DNA of 64,000 nucleotides from Roseburia sp. (GTDB taxonomy: Bacteria; Bacillota; Clostridia; Lachnospirales; Lachnospiraceae), in contig JAPFDX010000016.1 of the NCBI GenBank assembly GCA_026168605.1, positions 62,001-126,000 on the forward strand, written 5' to 3'. Made by a program: the position numbers and the translations under genes. Positions 8,584-16,640 of this stretch are shown here, piece by piece. The notes under the pieces were generated by a model. The model had not been told where the DNA came from. It searched no databases and saw nothing but the letters and a program-made list of their open reading frames with translations. The stretch's first letter is position 1; each line of letters begins with the position of its first letter.

Positions 8584-9834
8584 ATGGCATTGAGCAAAAA
8601 GCCGGTCAACGGCATGAAGGATATTTTACCGGAGGAGATGCAGATCCGGGATTATGTGCAGCAGGTGATCAAGGAGACGTACCGCAGTTTTGGATTTACG
8701 CCGATCGAGACGCCGTGCATGGAGAACATCGCGAACCTGAGCAACAAGCAGGGCGGCGAGAATGAAAAGCTGATCTTTAAGGTGATGAAGCGCGGTGAAA
8801 AGTTAAAGATTGATACGGCAAAGGAGGAGGCGGATCTCGTGGATTTCGGGATGCGCTACGACCTGACCGTGCCGCTGGTGCGCTTTTATGCGAACAACGC
8901 CAACGATCTGCCGACGCCGTTTAAGGCGCTCCAGATCGGAAACGTATGGCGTGCCGACCGTCCGCAGAGAGGGCGCTACCGCCAGTTTATGCAGTGTGAC
9001 ATCGACATTATCGGCGAGCCGAGCAATCTGGCGGAGATCGAGCTGATCCTTGCGACGACGACGACGATCGGGCGTCTGGGCTTTAAGAATTTTGAGATCC
9101 GCATCAACGAGCGCAGGATCTTAAAGGCGATGGCGGCATACAGCGGATTTCCGGAGGACGAGTTTGACACTGTCTTTATCATACTGGACAAGATGGATAA
9201 GATCGGACCAGACGGTGTGGCGGAGGAGCTTTTGAGAGAGGGCTATGCGAAAGAGTCCGTGGAGAAGTATCTGGAGCTGTTCCGCGGCGTGGAGAGCGCG
9301 GAGAACGGGATCGAGTATCTGGCGACTGTCCTCGAGGGCTTTTTGGAGCCGGAGGTGAAGCAGAATCTGCTGGAGATCATACAGAGTGTCGAGGCGGCAA
9401 AGACCGCGGATTTTAAACTCGTCTTTGACCCGACGCTGGTGCGCGGCATGAGCTATTACACGGGGACGATTTTTGAGATTTCGATGCCGGAGTTTGGCGC
9501 AGCCTGCGGCGGCGGCGGACGCTACGATAAGATGGTAGGCAAGTTTACCGGAAAGGATGTTCCGGCGTGCGGCTTTTCGATTGGTTTTGAGCGGATCATC
9601 CTGCTGCTAATGGAAAACGGATTTACCGTTCCGATGCAGCGTCCGAAGATCGCCTTTCTCGTGGAGAAAAACTATCCGGCGGACAAGATGGCGGAGGTCA
9701 TCGCAAAGGCGCAGGAGGAGCGCGTGGCGGGCAGGCAGGTGCTGGTCGTGCGCATGAACAAGAACAAGAAGTTCCAGAAGGAAAAGCTGGCGGCAGAGGG
9801 CTACAAGGACATTGTGGAGTTTTTCAACGATTAG
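8584..9834 (+). CDS. hisS: Histidyl-tRNA synthetase
   Basis: Class II aminoacyl-tRNA synthetase of 416 residues that charges tRNA-His in the cytoplasm. Motif 2 is visible as IGNVWRADRPQRGRYRQF, the family-specific histidine loop as LVRGMSYYTGTIFE, and motif 3 as GFSIGFERI. In most bacterial HisRS the loop reads RGLDYY; the D-to-S change here marks a divergent subgroup and does not look like an inactivating lesion because the surrounding residues are kept. C-terminal anticodon-binding domain near 330-416. ATG preceded by AAGATGGAGG. It sits upstream of aspS, a common pairing in Firmicutes. No T-box leader is present in the short upstream gap. Confidence 0.95.
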   Translation: MALSKKPVNGMKDILPEEMQIRDYVQQVIKETYRSFGFTPIETPCMENIANLSNKQGGENEKLIFKVMKRGEKLKIDTAKEEADLVDFGMRYDLTVPLVRFYANNANDLPTPFKALQIGNVWRADRPQRGRYRQFMQCDIDIIGEPSNLAEIELILATTTTIGRLGFKNFEIRINERRILKAMAAYSGFPEDEFDTVFIILDKMDKIGPDGVAEELLREGYAKESVEKYLELFRGVESAENGIEYLATVLEGFLEPEVKQNLLEIIQSVEAAKTADFKLVFDPTLVRGMSYYTGTIFEISMPEFGAACGGGGRYDKMVGKFTGKDVPACGFSIGFERIILLLMENGFTVPMQRPKIAFLVEKNYPADKMAEVIAKAQEERVAGRQVLVVRMNKNKKFQKEKLAAEGYKDIVEFFND

Positions 9835-9838
9835 GGAA

Positions 9839-9867
9839 TTGCAATCGGATGTCCTGTGGTGTAAGAT
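9839..9867 (+). promoter_or_regulatory. Possible promoter of aspS
   Basis: TTGCAA and TAAGAT at 17-bp spacing in the hisS-aspS gap. It would let aspS be transcribed independently of hisS. Based on hexamers only. Confidence 0.45.
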
Positions 9868-9910
9868 AAAACAGTCAAAAATTTACGAATAAGAATAGGG
9901 GAGTATCAAG

Positions 9911-11686
9911 ATGATTCAGTCAAGAACTCATAACTGCGGCGAGCTGCGTCTTGCAGATGCAGGAAAACAGGTGACGGTCGTAGGATGGTATGAAAATATC
10001 CGCAAGGTGAGCAAAAATTTAGGTTTCCTTATTTTAAGGGATTTTTACGGGACGACACAGATCGTGATCGAGACCGAGGAGATGATGGAGCAGATCGACG
10101 GCGTGAACAAGGAGTCCACGCTTTCCATCTCGGGAACAGTCAGAGAGCGTTCCAGCAAGAACATGGAGCTTTCGACCGGAGAGATCGAGGTTGTGCCGGA
10201 GAAGATCGAGATCCTCGGCAAGTGTATCTACAATGCGCTTCCGTTTGAGATCAGCCAGTCGAAGGACGCTGATGAGAACACCAGATTGAAATACCGCTAT
10301 CTGGATCTGCGCAATCCGGAGGTCAAGAGCAAGATCGTGCTGCGCAGCAGGATTGTCGCTGAGCTTCGCCAGAAAATGAACGAGCTTGGCTTTATGGAGA
10401 TCACGACGCCGATCCTGACGTGTTCATCCCCGGAGGGGGCAAGGGATTACCTTGTGCCGGCGAGAAACCACCCTGGAAAGTTCTACGCCCTGCCGCAGGC
10501 ACCGCAGCAGTTTAAGCAGATCCTGATGGCGTCCGGTTTTGACCGTTACTTCCAGATCGCACCGTGTTTCCGCGACGAGGACGCGAGAGCAGACCGCTCT
10601 CCGGGTGAGTTTTACCAGCTCGACATGGAGATGGCGTTCGCTTCGCAGGAGGATGTGTTTGCAGTGATTGAGGAGGTGCTTCCTCCGGTCTTTGAAAAAT
10701 ACGGCGTGTACCAGACAGCATCCAAGGCTCCGTTTGTGCGCATTCCGTACCTTGAGGCGATGGACAGGTACGGCAGCGACAAACCGGATCTGCGCATCGA
10801 TCTGGTGTTGACCGACGCGACAGAAGTGATGGCGGACTGTGGTTTTGGTCCGTTCGAGGGACAGACGGTAAAGGCGATTGTCGTGGACGGATTTACCGCG
10901 ACCAGAAAAGTGATCGACGCGATCTGTGCGGAGGTTGAGGTGACGACAGCGAACAAGGCGTTCTGGTTTAAGCTGGACGAGAACGGCGAGCTTGTCGGCG
11001 GAATTTCCAAGTTTTTGCAGGACAGAAAAGAGGCGGTCATCGCGGCTCTCGGCTTAAAGCCGGGTGATTTTGTCGGACTGACCGCAGGCAAAAAGCTTGC
11101 GGCACAGAAGACCGCGGGCGTGTTGCGCAGGCTTCTCGGCGCGGCGAGCGAGAAACACATGAAGAAAGACTGCTATGAGTTCTGCTGGATCGTGGACTTC
11201 CCGATGTATGAGATCGGTGAGGAGTCCGGCGAGCTTGAGTTCTGTCATAATCCATTTTCGATGCCACAGGGAGGCATGGACGCGCTGCTGAACGAAGAAC
11301 CGCTGTCAATTCTCGCTTACCAGTATGATTTGGTGTGCAACGGGGTAGAATTATCCTCAGGAGCAGTCCGTAACCACAATCCGGAGATCATGATCAAGGC
11401 GTTTGAGCTCGCGGGTCTCGGCGAGGAGGATGTGAAGGCGAAGTTCCCGGCGATGTACAACGCATTTTGCTATGGAGCGCCGCCACACGCGGGGATCGCA
11501 CCGGGCGTTGACCGCATGATCATGCTGATCTGCGGAGAGGAGAGCATCCGTGAGATCATTCCGTTCCCGATGAATAAGAACGCGATGGACGTGATGATGG
11601 GAGCGCCTGCCACGGTAGAGCCAAGACAGCTTGAGGATGTGCATATCAGCTTAAAGCTGCCGGAGAAAAAAGAGGAAAACGAATAA
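9911..11686 (+). CDS. aspS: Aspartyl-tRNA synthetase
   Basis: Class II synthetase of 591 residues, the length expected of the bacterial type. An N-terminal OB-fold anticodon-binding domain (about 1-110) is followed by motif 1, the aspartate loop and motif 2 (FRDEDARADR), an inserted GAD domain around 300-410, and motif 3 (GIAPGVDRMIML). The bacterial type is often AspRS specific in organisms that have a separate AsnRS and non-discriminating where asparagine is formed on tRNA; this cannot be decided here. ATG preceded by AGGGGAG. Directly followed by a small lipoprotein gene. Confidence 0.95.
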   Translation: MIQSRTHNCGELRLADAGKQVTVVGWYENIRKVSKNLGFLILRDFYGTTQIVIETEEMMEQIDGVNKESTLSISGTVRERSSKNMELSTGEIEVVPEKIEILGKCIYNALPFEISQSKDADENTRLKYRYLDLRNPEVKSKIVLRSRIVAELRQKMNELGFMEITTPILTCSSPEGARDYLVPARNHPGKFYALPQAPQQFKQILMASGFDRYFQIAPCFRDEDARADRSPGEFYQLDMEMAFASQEDVFAVIEEVLPPVFEKYGVYQTASKAPFVRIPYLEAMDRYGSDKPDLRIDLVLTDATEVMADCGFGPFEGQTVKAIVVDGFTATRKVIDAICAEVEVTTANKAFWFKLDENGELVGGISKFLQDRKEAVIAALGLKPGDFVGLTAGKKLAAQKTAGVLRRLLGAASEKHMKKDCYEFCWIVDFPMYEIGEESGELEFCHNPFSMPQGGMDALLNEEPLSILAYQYDLVCNGVELSSGAVRNHNPEIMIKAFELAGLGEEDVKAKFPAMYNAFCYGAPPHAGIAPGVDRMIMLICGEESIREIIPFPMNKNAMDVMMGAPATVEPRQLEDVHISLKLPEKKEENE

Positions 11687-11710
11687 TTAAGTGGATAGGG
11701 GGATTTTGAA

Positions 11711-12202
11711 ATGAAAAAAAGAATGATGGCGTGCTGCCTTACACTGGTGCTGGCACTGGCAGTCTTTGCGGGCTGTGGAAAGGAGCAGCAGGCGGTAAAT
11801 CTGGAGGGAAGCTGCGAGGAGATCCTGACAAAGGTCTATGAGAATGCAAAGCTGGATGACGAGACGCGCGAGGCGATGGAGTATTACCAGACGACGCCGA
11901 TCGATGAGACGACGGCGGAGTATCTGCTCGGAACGGCGGATGTGAAGTATGCGGAGGCGGTTGTCTCCGCGCCGATGATGAATGCGGTTGCGTATCAGTG
12001 TGTGATCTTAAGAGTTGCCGAGGGCGAGGACGTCGAGGCGGCAAAGAAGCTGCTCGTGGATAACGCCGACCCGAGAAAATGGGTGTGCGTGGAAGCGGAG
12101 AGCGTTGTTGTGGAAAATGTCGGCGATGTGATCCTCTATATTATGGCAGACCAGACAACGGCAGATGCAGTAAAAACTTCATTTCTTGCACTTGGTGAGT
12201 AA
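11711..12202 (+). CDS. Small lipoprotein, DUF4358-like
   Basis: A 163-residue predicted lipoprotein. It opens with a short positively charged segment and hydrophobic stretch ending in the lipobox VFAGC, which should be cut and lipidated at the Cys for anchoring to the outer face of the membrane. The remainder resembles the DUF4358 proteins of clostridia, with the pattern YAEAVVSAPMMNAVAY and DPRKWVCVEAESV. No catalytic motif is visible and no function is known. Ribosome site AGGGGG. It follows aspS by 24 bp and may share its transcript. DUF assignment is from memory of the family pattern. Confidence 0.75.
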   Translation: MKKRMMACCLTLVLALAVFAGCGKEQQAVNLEGSCEEILTKVYENAKLDDETREAMEYYQTTPIDETTAEYLLGTADVKYAEAVVSAPMMNAVAYQCVILRVAEGEDVEAAKKLLVDNADPRKWVCVEAESVVVENVGDVILYIMADQTTADAVKTSFLALGE

Positions 12203-12264
12203 TGTGGATGCAAAACAGTGACAACTTCACATAGGGACTTGAAAAGTTAGAAAATTCCAGCAGG

Positions 12265-12303
12265 GCAGACCGTGTAACGAGAAAAGTTGCGCGGTCTGTT
12301 TTG
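12265..12303 (+). terminator. Terminator-like hairpin after small lipoprotein gene
   Basis: GCAGACCG pairs with CGGTCTGT around a 15-base loop and is followed by TTTTGC. The T tract is short. A separate perfect hairpin ACTCGC-GAA-GCGAGT lies at 12318-12332 just before the next gene. Confidence 0.55.
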
Positions 12304-12363
12304 CTGACATAAGAGTGACTCGCGAAGCGAGTGGCTCGTTGTTTGAAGTGAGGAGAAATGCGA

Positions 12364-12930
12364 ATGAAATATGAACCGGAGAAGTTAAAGGAAAAGAGGA
12401 TCGCATATAGAAAGAGAGCCATATGCATTGGAATGGTCGTGGCTTTGGCATGGATGCCTATCGTGGCAGTCTGTGCGTGGCATTTCCGTTTTTATTTCAC
12501 CAGTGCAAACAGACTGATTGGCGCTGTGGCGATTCTGGTTGCCATAAGTGTCGTCTGTTTTTTTCTGGCGCTGCTGGTGGAGGAGCGGCGGAGCCGTCCG
12601 TTTTTGGCGGAGCTGCATAGCCTTGCGGAGGAATATTGTGCGGATAGGGACGTTGCGCGTTATAGGGAAAAATTGCTTTGCATGAAAGAAGAGCCTAAAA
12701 ATATGACTTCTGAAGAACTGTGGTATATGACTTTGGCGGGGCTGCTTGTAAAAGAAGAGAGATACGAGGAAGCGATCGCATTGTTTGAACGGTTGGAGGA
12801 TGGCGCTTTTGGTGAAGCGAAAGAGGAGGCGCAGGAGGGGAAAGAGTTTGTCCGGGATCTGATAGAGAAAAAAGCCGGGAGACTGTACTGGGACCCGGCG
12901 ACGCTGCAACATTTGCGCGATCTGTTATAG
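12364..12930 (+). CDS. Hypothetical membrane protein with cytoplasmic helical tail
   Basis: About 188 residues with two hydrophobic helices near residues 20-42 and 50-70, followed by a charged, probably alpha-helical cytoplasmic part of about 115 residues. The segment ELWYMTLAGLLVKEERYEEAIALFERLE resembles one tetratricopeptide-type helix pair but is too short to call a TPR domain. I chose ATG 12364 rather than 12358 because AGGAG sits 8 bases upstream of the former and only 2 from the latter. No family recognised. Downstream the strand switches to a toxin-antitoxin pair. Confidence 0.65.
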   Translation: MKYEPEKLKEKRIAYRKRAICIGMVVALAWMPIVAVCAWHFRFYFTSANRLIGAVAILVAISVVCFFLALLVEERRSRPFLAELHSLAEEYCADRDVARYREKLLCMKEEPKNMTSEELWYMTLAGLLVKEERYEEAIALFERLEDGAFGEAKEEAQEGKEFVRDLIEKKAGRLYWDPATLQHLRDLL

Positions 12931-12954
12931 GCACGGAAATAAATGTGGTCCAGA

Positions 12955-13368
12955 CTATGAAAGCTGCCTCAAAAGCTCCGCAGGGGTAAGAACCGGAACG
13001 CCAAATTCTTCAAAATCCTTTTTGTTCCGGGTAACGATGTAATCACACCGGATGGATTTGGCGCAGGTGGCTACAAGGCAGTCCTCAAAGTCTTTTGCTT
13101 TTTGCTGGAATGCAGTGAGCACATCATTGTTGGTACCGTTGCAGACCTTGACGATTTCCAACAGTTTTCCGACTGCCTTATATGCGAGGTCAGTACTGTG
13201 TGTGTACTTTCTCACCAGATAGTAGATATCTGTGACAGAGGAGGCGGAGACAAAGCCGTCAATCCGGTGATCTTCACAAAGGCTTAAGACTTTACAGGAA
13301 TCTTCGACAAAGGGCTCCCGTTCCAAAAGTACGTCAATGATAATGTTGGTATCACACATGATCTTCAT
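12955..13368 (-). CDS. PIN-domain toxin (VapC-like)
   Basis: A 137-residue PIN-fold ribonuclease, the toxin partner of the adjacent Phd-type gene. The acidic active site is visible: Asp6 in MCDTNIIIDVLL, a central Glu/Asp region (KDFEDCLVATCAK), and the late Asp in DYIVTRNKKDFE. PIN toxins cut specific RNAs such as tRNAs and are neutralised by direct antitoxin binding. Its ATG overlaps the end of the antitoxin gene by 17 bp, which couples their translation. The bulk of the coding sequence appears intact, so the pair is probably functional. Confidence 0.88.
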   Translation of the reverse strand: MKIMCDTNIIIDVLLEREPFVEDSCKVLSLCEDHRIDGFVSASSVTDIYYLVRKYTHSTDLAYKAVGKLLEIVKVCNGTNNDVLTAFQQKAKDFEDCLVATCAKSIRCDYIVTRNKKDFEEFGVPVLTPAELLRQLS

Positions 13369-13579
13369 ATTTTGACAATCGCTCCTCTCTCAAAGAATCA
13401 GGATCAATATCCGAAGGAACGCCTTTTAACATTCCGCGAAGGGAATCCACAGCGGAAATCTGGGGATTGATCACCTTTGCAATGGTCTTTCCGTTGCGGG
13501 TGATGAAAATATCCTCTTTGGCGATCATCTCAAGGTATTTGCCAAAATTGGTTTTAAATTCTGTCGCAGTAACAATCAT
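13352..13579 (-). CDS. Phd/YefM-type antitoxin
   Basis: A 75-residue antitoxin. The N-terminal part, beginning VTATEFKTNFGKYLEMI and ending with ITRNGKTIAKVIN, is the DNA-binding Phd/YefM fold; the C-terminal third should be the disordered toxin-binding tail. The track start at 13729 reads through the promoter and is wrong; the ATG at 13579 has AAAGGATGG at proper spacing and gives the family length. It is first in the operon, and its product normally represses its own promoter, helped by the toxin. Phd-fold antitoxins combined with PIN toxins are a known mix-and-match arrangement. Confidence 0.87.
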   Translation of the reverse strand: MIVTATEFKTNFGKYLEMIAKEDIFITRNGKTIAKVINPQISAVDSLRGMLKGVPSDIDPDSLREERLSKYEDHV

Positions 13580-13609
13580 GAATATCCCATCCTTTCTTTT
13601 GTTGCTTTT

Positions 13610-13648
13610 ATTATATGCGATTTTGATAAAAAAAACAATAAAATCGCA
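13610..13648 (-). promoter_or_regulatory. Promoter and likely operator of the Phd/PIN operon
   Basis: On the - strand TTGTTT and TATAAT are separated by 17 bp. A perfect 9-bp inverted repeat, TGCGATTTT and AAAATCGCA with 15 bp between arms (13616-13624 and 13640-13648), overlaps the spacer and the -35. This is the position expected for antitoxin autorepression. Confidence 0.65.
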
Positions 13649-13743
13649 CGAAATAAAAGAAGTGATAAAAAGCATTGTTCGATATATGAGCGGCTGTGCG
13701 TTGCGGACATTTGAAATCACACTCCCCATAAAAATTCAAAATA

Positions 13744-13787
13744 AACAGCATATAACAGTTGACAACAGTTATATGCTGTTATATACT
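13744..13787 (+). promoter_or_regulatory. GntR cassette promoter embedded in a perfect 13-bp inverted repeat
   Basis: AACAGCATATAAC and GTTATATGCTGTT form a perfect 13-bp inverted repeat with an 11-bp centre that contains the -35 hexamer TTGACA (13759-13764). The -10 TATACT follows after 17 bp (13782-13787). Overlapping shorter palindromes of the form AACAG-N7-CTGTT are also present. The layout implies that a dimeric regulator bound here blocks RNA polymerase; the adjacent GntR gene is the obvious candidate. Confidence 0.8.
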
Positions 13788-13832
13788 GTTTGTAAAAAGA
13801 AATCTACATCATGCGCAAATGTGGAGGAAAAT

Positions 13833-14204
13833 ATGAAAGTAATGATCAACAACGCATCCATGCAGCCCATCTATGAGCAGATCGTGGAGCAGATAAAGAG
13901 CCAGATCGCGCAGCAGGAGCTGACGGAGGGAACGCCTCTGCCGAGCGTGCGCGGGCTGGCGAAGGATTTAAAGATCAGCGCCCTGACGGTGAAGAAGGCA
14001 TATGACTTTCTGGAGCAGGAAGGGCTGATCGCAACGGTGCATGGCAAGGGAAGCTTTGTGTTGGGCGTAAGCCCCCAGTTGATGGAGGAGGCGCAGCGCA
14101 GGGAAGTGGAAGCCTGCATGGAGCAGGCGGTCGCAAAGGGCAGAGGATGCGGAATGAGCGACGCACAGCTTCGGGAGATACTCGAGCTGGTGCTGGAGCC
14201 GTAG
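13833..14204 (+). CDS. GntR-family transcriptional regulator (YtrA type)
   Basis: A 123-residue regulator with an N-terminal winged helix (PIYEQIVEQIKSQIAQQELTE, then PLPSVRGLAKDLKISALTVK and the wing HGKGSFVLG) and only a short C-terminal helical tail of about 45 residues. That small size is typical of the YtrA subfamily, which lacks a large ligand-binding domain and controls adjacent ABC transporter genes. The track start at 13467 is an upstream frame extension; ATG 13833 has GGAGG five bases before it. It is followed 20 bp later by an ABC ATPase and a permease, the usual YtrA-type cassette, and is preceded by a palindromic promoter. Confidence 0.9.
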   Translation: MKVMINNASMQPIYEQIVEQIKSQIAQQELTEGTPLPSVRGLAKDLKISALTVKKAYDFLEQEGLIATVHGKGSFVLGVSPQLMEEAQRREVEACMEQAVAKGRGCGMSDAQLREILELVLEP

Positions 14205-14224
14205 GGCAGAGGAAGGGAGAGACT

Positions 14225-15076
14225 ATGCTGAAGTTTGCAGGAGTGAAAAAACAGTACGGTACATTTGTGCTGGATGTGAGTATGGAGGTAAAGCCGGGGA
14301 TGGTCACCGGGCTGATCGGGGCGAATGGCGCCGGAAAGAGCACGACGTTTAAGGCGGCGCTGAATCTGATCCCGACAGACGGCGGAGAGATCCGCCTCTT
14401 TGGAAAAAATGTGGAAACGCTGACGCCGCAGGATAAGGAAAAGCTTGGCGTGGTGCTGTCGGATTCCGGCTTTAGCGATTGGCTGACGGTAAATGACGTG
14501 GCGGTGGTTCTCGACGCCATGTACCGGGATTTTTCAAAAGAAGAGTTCCTGCGGCGGTGCGGGGAGTTCGGTCTGCCGTTCAAGAAGAAAATCCGGGATT
14601 TTTCCACGGGAATGAAGGCGAAGCTAAAGCTTCTTGTGGCGATCTCGCACGAAGCGAAGCTTCTGATCCTGGATGAGCCGACCGCCGGGCTGGACGTTGT
14701 GGGGAGGGAGGAGCTGCTGGCGCTGCTTCAGGATTATCTGGGTGAGCAGGAGGAGCGCTCCGTGCTCATCAGCTCGCATATTGCCAGCGATCTGGAAAAG
14801 TTTTGTGACGACATTTACATGATACACGACGGAAAGATCATTCTGCACGAGGAGACGGACGTCCTTCTGGGGTCTTACGGGATCTTAAAGGTGGATGGAT
14901 CACAGTATGAAAAGATGGATAAGAGCGCCATCCTGTGCCGGAAAAAGGAAGAATTCGGCTACTGCCTGCTGACGGACAGTCGTCAGTTTTATCAGGAGAA
15001 TGAGCCGGGGCTGATCGTGGAGAAGTGCGGGATTGACGATGTGATTCTGCTGATGACGAAAGGAGAGAGAGTATGA
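14225..15076 (+). CDS. ABC transporter ATP-binding protein
   Basis: ATPase of 283 residues in an ABC-2 type exporter. Walker A reads GANGAGKST, the signature is a variant FSTGMKAKL, Walker B is LLILDEPTAGLD and the switch His is in SSHIASDLE. The C-terminal extension of about 70 residues is typical of BcrA/YtrB-like ATPases. The track start at 14147 overlaps the GntR gene; ATG 14225 has a GGAAGGGAGAG site. Partner permease starts within its stop codon. In YtrA-type systems these transporters respond to cell-wall-active compounds, but the substrate here is unknown. Confidence 0.9.
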   Translation: MLKFAGVKKQYGTFVLDVSMEVKPGMVTGLIGANGAGKSTTFKAALNLIPTDGGEIRLFGKNVETLTPQDKEKLGVVLSDSGFSDWLTVNDVAVVLDAMYRDFSKEEFLRRCGEFGLPFKKKIRDFSTGMKAKLKLLVAISHEAKLLILDEPTAGLDVVGREELLALLQDYLGEQEERSVLISSHIASDLEKFCDDIYMIHDGKIILHEETDVLLGSYGILKVDGSQYEKMDKSAILCRKKEEFGYCLLTDSRQFYQENEPGLIVEKCGIDDVILLMTKGERV

Positions 15077-15729
15077 GAGGATTACTGGTGAAGGATCTGC
15101 GGCTTTTGGCAGGGCAGAAACGATTTTTTGTGGTGGTGGTTGCGATCGGACTCTTTTTTATGCTGAGCGGTCAGGATCCGATCTTTACGGTGAGCTACTG
15201 CACCCTGCTGCTGTCGTTTTTCACGGCGAGCACGATCAGCTACGACGAGTTTAACCATGGATTTTTCTATCTGTTCTCGCTCCCGGTGAGCCGGAAGGGG
15301 TATGTGGCGGAGAAATACCTGTTTGGACTTTTGACGGGCGGCGCCGCATGGGTGGCAACAACCGTGATCGGCGGGCTTTACGGCAGCATGGCGCAGGAGG
15401 ATTTTCTTCTGTTAGAGTGGATTGCCGGCGCCGTCGGGATCCTTGTGGTGCTTGTTATTTTTCTGTGCCTGACGCTTCCGGTACAGTTTAAATTCGGTTC
15501 GGAAAAAGGAAGGATCGTGATCTCTGTTGGGATGATCGCATTGTTTCTCGGTCTGATGGCGTTTCTTAAAATGGATGGCGTGCTGGAGGTGGTTGCGGGG
15601 GTAGCCGAAAGGATCGCATCCCTGGGCACGGTGGCTGTGCTTGGCGTTGGAGTCCTGTTCTTTGCCATCGTGGTGGCAGTGTCAGTGGCGGCAAGCGTGC
15701 ATATCATGGAAAAGAAGCAGTTGTCATAA
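15073..15729 (+). CDS. ABC-2 type permease subunit
   Basis: A 218-residue integral membrane protein with about six hydrophobic segments (for example FFVVVVAIGLFFML, FLYLFSLPVSRKGYV region, IVVAVSVAASVHI). It starts inside the stop of the ATPase gene (ATGA overlap), so the two are translationally coupled and should form the transporter. The pattern SYDEFNHGFFYLFSLPVSRK, a cytoplasmic loop after the second helix, matches ABC-2 permeases of the YtrC/YtrD kind. Substrate unknown. Confidence 0.85.
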   Translation: MRGLLVKDLRLLAGQKRFFVVVVAIGLFFMLSGQDPIFTVSYCTLLLSFFTASTISYDEFNHGFFYLFSLPVSRKGYVAEKYLFGLLTGGAAWVATTVIGGLYGSMAQEDFLLLEWIAGAVGILVVLVIFLCLTLPVQFKFGSEKGRIVISVGMIALFLGLMAFLKMDGVLEVVAGVAERIASLGTVAVLGVGVLFFAIVVAVSVAASVHIMEKKQLS

Positions 15730-15734
15730 CCTAC

Positions 15735-15763
15735 TTTACAAATAGCGCGAAACATAGGATAAT
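15735..15763 (+). promoter_or_regulatory. Promoter of mecA
   Basis: TTTACA and GATAAT at 17-bp spacing, about 20 bases upstream of the ribosome site of mecA. Suggests mecA is transcribed separately from the GntR-ABC cassette. Confidence 0.6.
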
Positions 15764-15784
15764 AACATTGAAATGGAGATACCT

Positions 15785-16441
15785 ATGGAAATAAGACGGA
15801 TTGGGGAAAATAAATTCCGCTGTGCACTGACAGAGGACGAAATCCGCGCGCTGGGCTTTTGTATTGACGATATTATCGGGGACAGCGAGACGACGCAGAG
15901 ATTCGTTCAGACTGTGATGCATCTGGTGGAGGAACACGAACAGATAAATATCAATGATTTTTCGCCGATGGTGCAGGCGGAGATCCTGCAGAACCACACT
16001 GTCGCCGTCACATTCGGCACGGATAAAGAGCTTTCCTTCCGCGAGATCATGGAGGCGGTGAACCACATTATGAGCCAGTTGTCCCCGGAACAGCTTGCGG
16101 AGTGGAAGCGGGCAAGGCAGGCGGAGCAGGAGCAGGAAGAACAGCAGACAGAGCCGATGGTCTGCGCATTCCGCTTTGCCGCGATCGAGGAGATCCGGCG
16201 GATGTGCCTGGTCTGTTTTCCGGCAGCTCTGCCAAAGAGCGGACTTTACAAGCTGGCGGGAATGTACTATCTCATCCTGGATTTTTCAGGGTTCACGAAG
16301 GAGCAGATGCGCCCGTTTGCCTTTGGCGCGGTGGAGTATGACCGCGGTCATTCTTTCAATCCGGGGCAGATTGCCCATATCATGGAGCAGGGAAAATGTA
16401 TCATGAAAAGTGAGGCTCTGGAAATGCTGATGCAGTTGTAA
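15785..16441 (+). CDS. mecA: Adaptor protein MecA
   Basis: Adaptor of 218 residues that delivers substrates to the ClpC/ClpP protease. The N-terminal domain begins MEIRRIGENKFRCALTEDEI and contains the DINDF-like NINDFSP; the C-terminal domain (about 125-218), which binds ClpC, contains FPKSGLYKL-like ALPKSGLYKLAG. The middle is an acidic/Gln-rich linker (QAEQEQEEQQ). ATG 15785 is preferred over 15773 because TGGAGA is correctly spaced from it. It stands alone between the ABC cassette and a small ORF. Confidence 0.88.
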   Translation: MEIRRIGENKFRCALTEDEIRALGFCIDDIIGDSETTQRFVQTVMHLVEEHEQININDFSPMVQAEILQNHTVAVTFGTDKELSFREIMEAVNHIMSQLSPEQLAEWKRARQAEQEQEEQQTEPMVCAFRFAAIEEIRRMCLVCFPAALPKSGLYKLAGMYYLILDFSGFTKEQMRPFAFGAVEYDRGHSFNPGQIAHIMEQGKCIMKSEALEMLMQL

Positions 16442-16534
16442 AAAATAGATAAAAGTGATTTTGTAAATAGACAAATCTCTCAAAAGCAGGATGAATTTTT
16501 GTGGAAAGTGCCGATAAAGTTTTCTGCCCATTTT

Positions 16535-16561
16535 CTACTATATATGCTATGATAGTAGAGG
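16535..16561 (+). promoter_or_regulatory. Extended -10 promoter with inverted repeat upstream of the 62-residue ORF
   Basis: TGCTATGAT fits an extended -10 element (TGn plus TATGAT). It is flanked by the 8-bp inverted repeat TCTACTAT and ATAGTAGA. No good -35 is present, which extended -10 promoters can do without. Confidence 0.45.
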
Positions 16562-16640
16562 TTCTGATACAAGATATGTGCATCAGGAAAAACAGGGGAC
16601 ATACGGACCGCAGCGCGTCCGTGTGCAGAATGGAGAGGTT

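Noticed and set aside
12318-12332. Perfect hairpin ACTCGC-GAA-GCGAGT as a REP-like mobile repeat
   Set aside because: Only one copy was noticed in the window and no associated transposase; more likely local RNA structure.
13467-13832. N-terminal extension of the GntR ORF in the track
   Set aside because: It reads through the divergent promoter region and the operator palindrome; ATG 13833 has a strong ribosome site and gives the family length.
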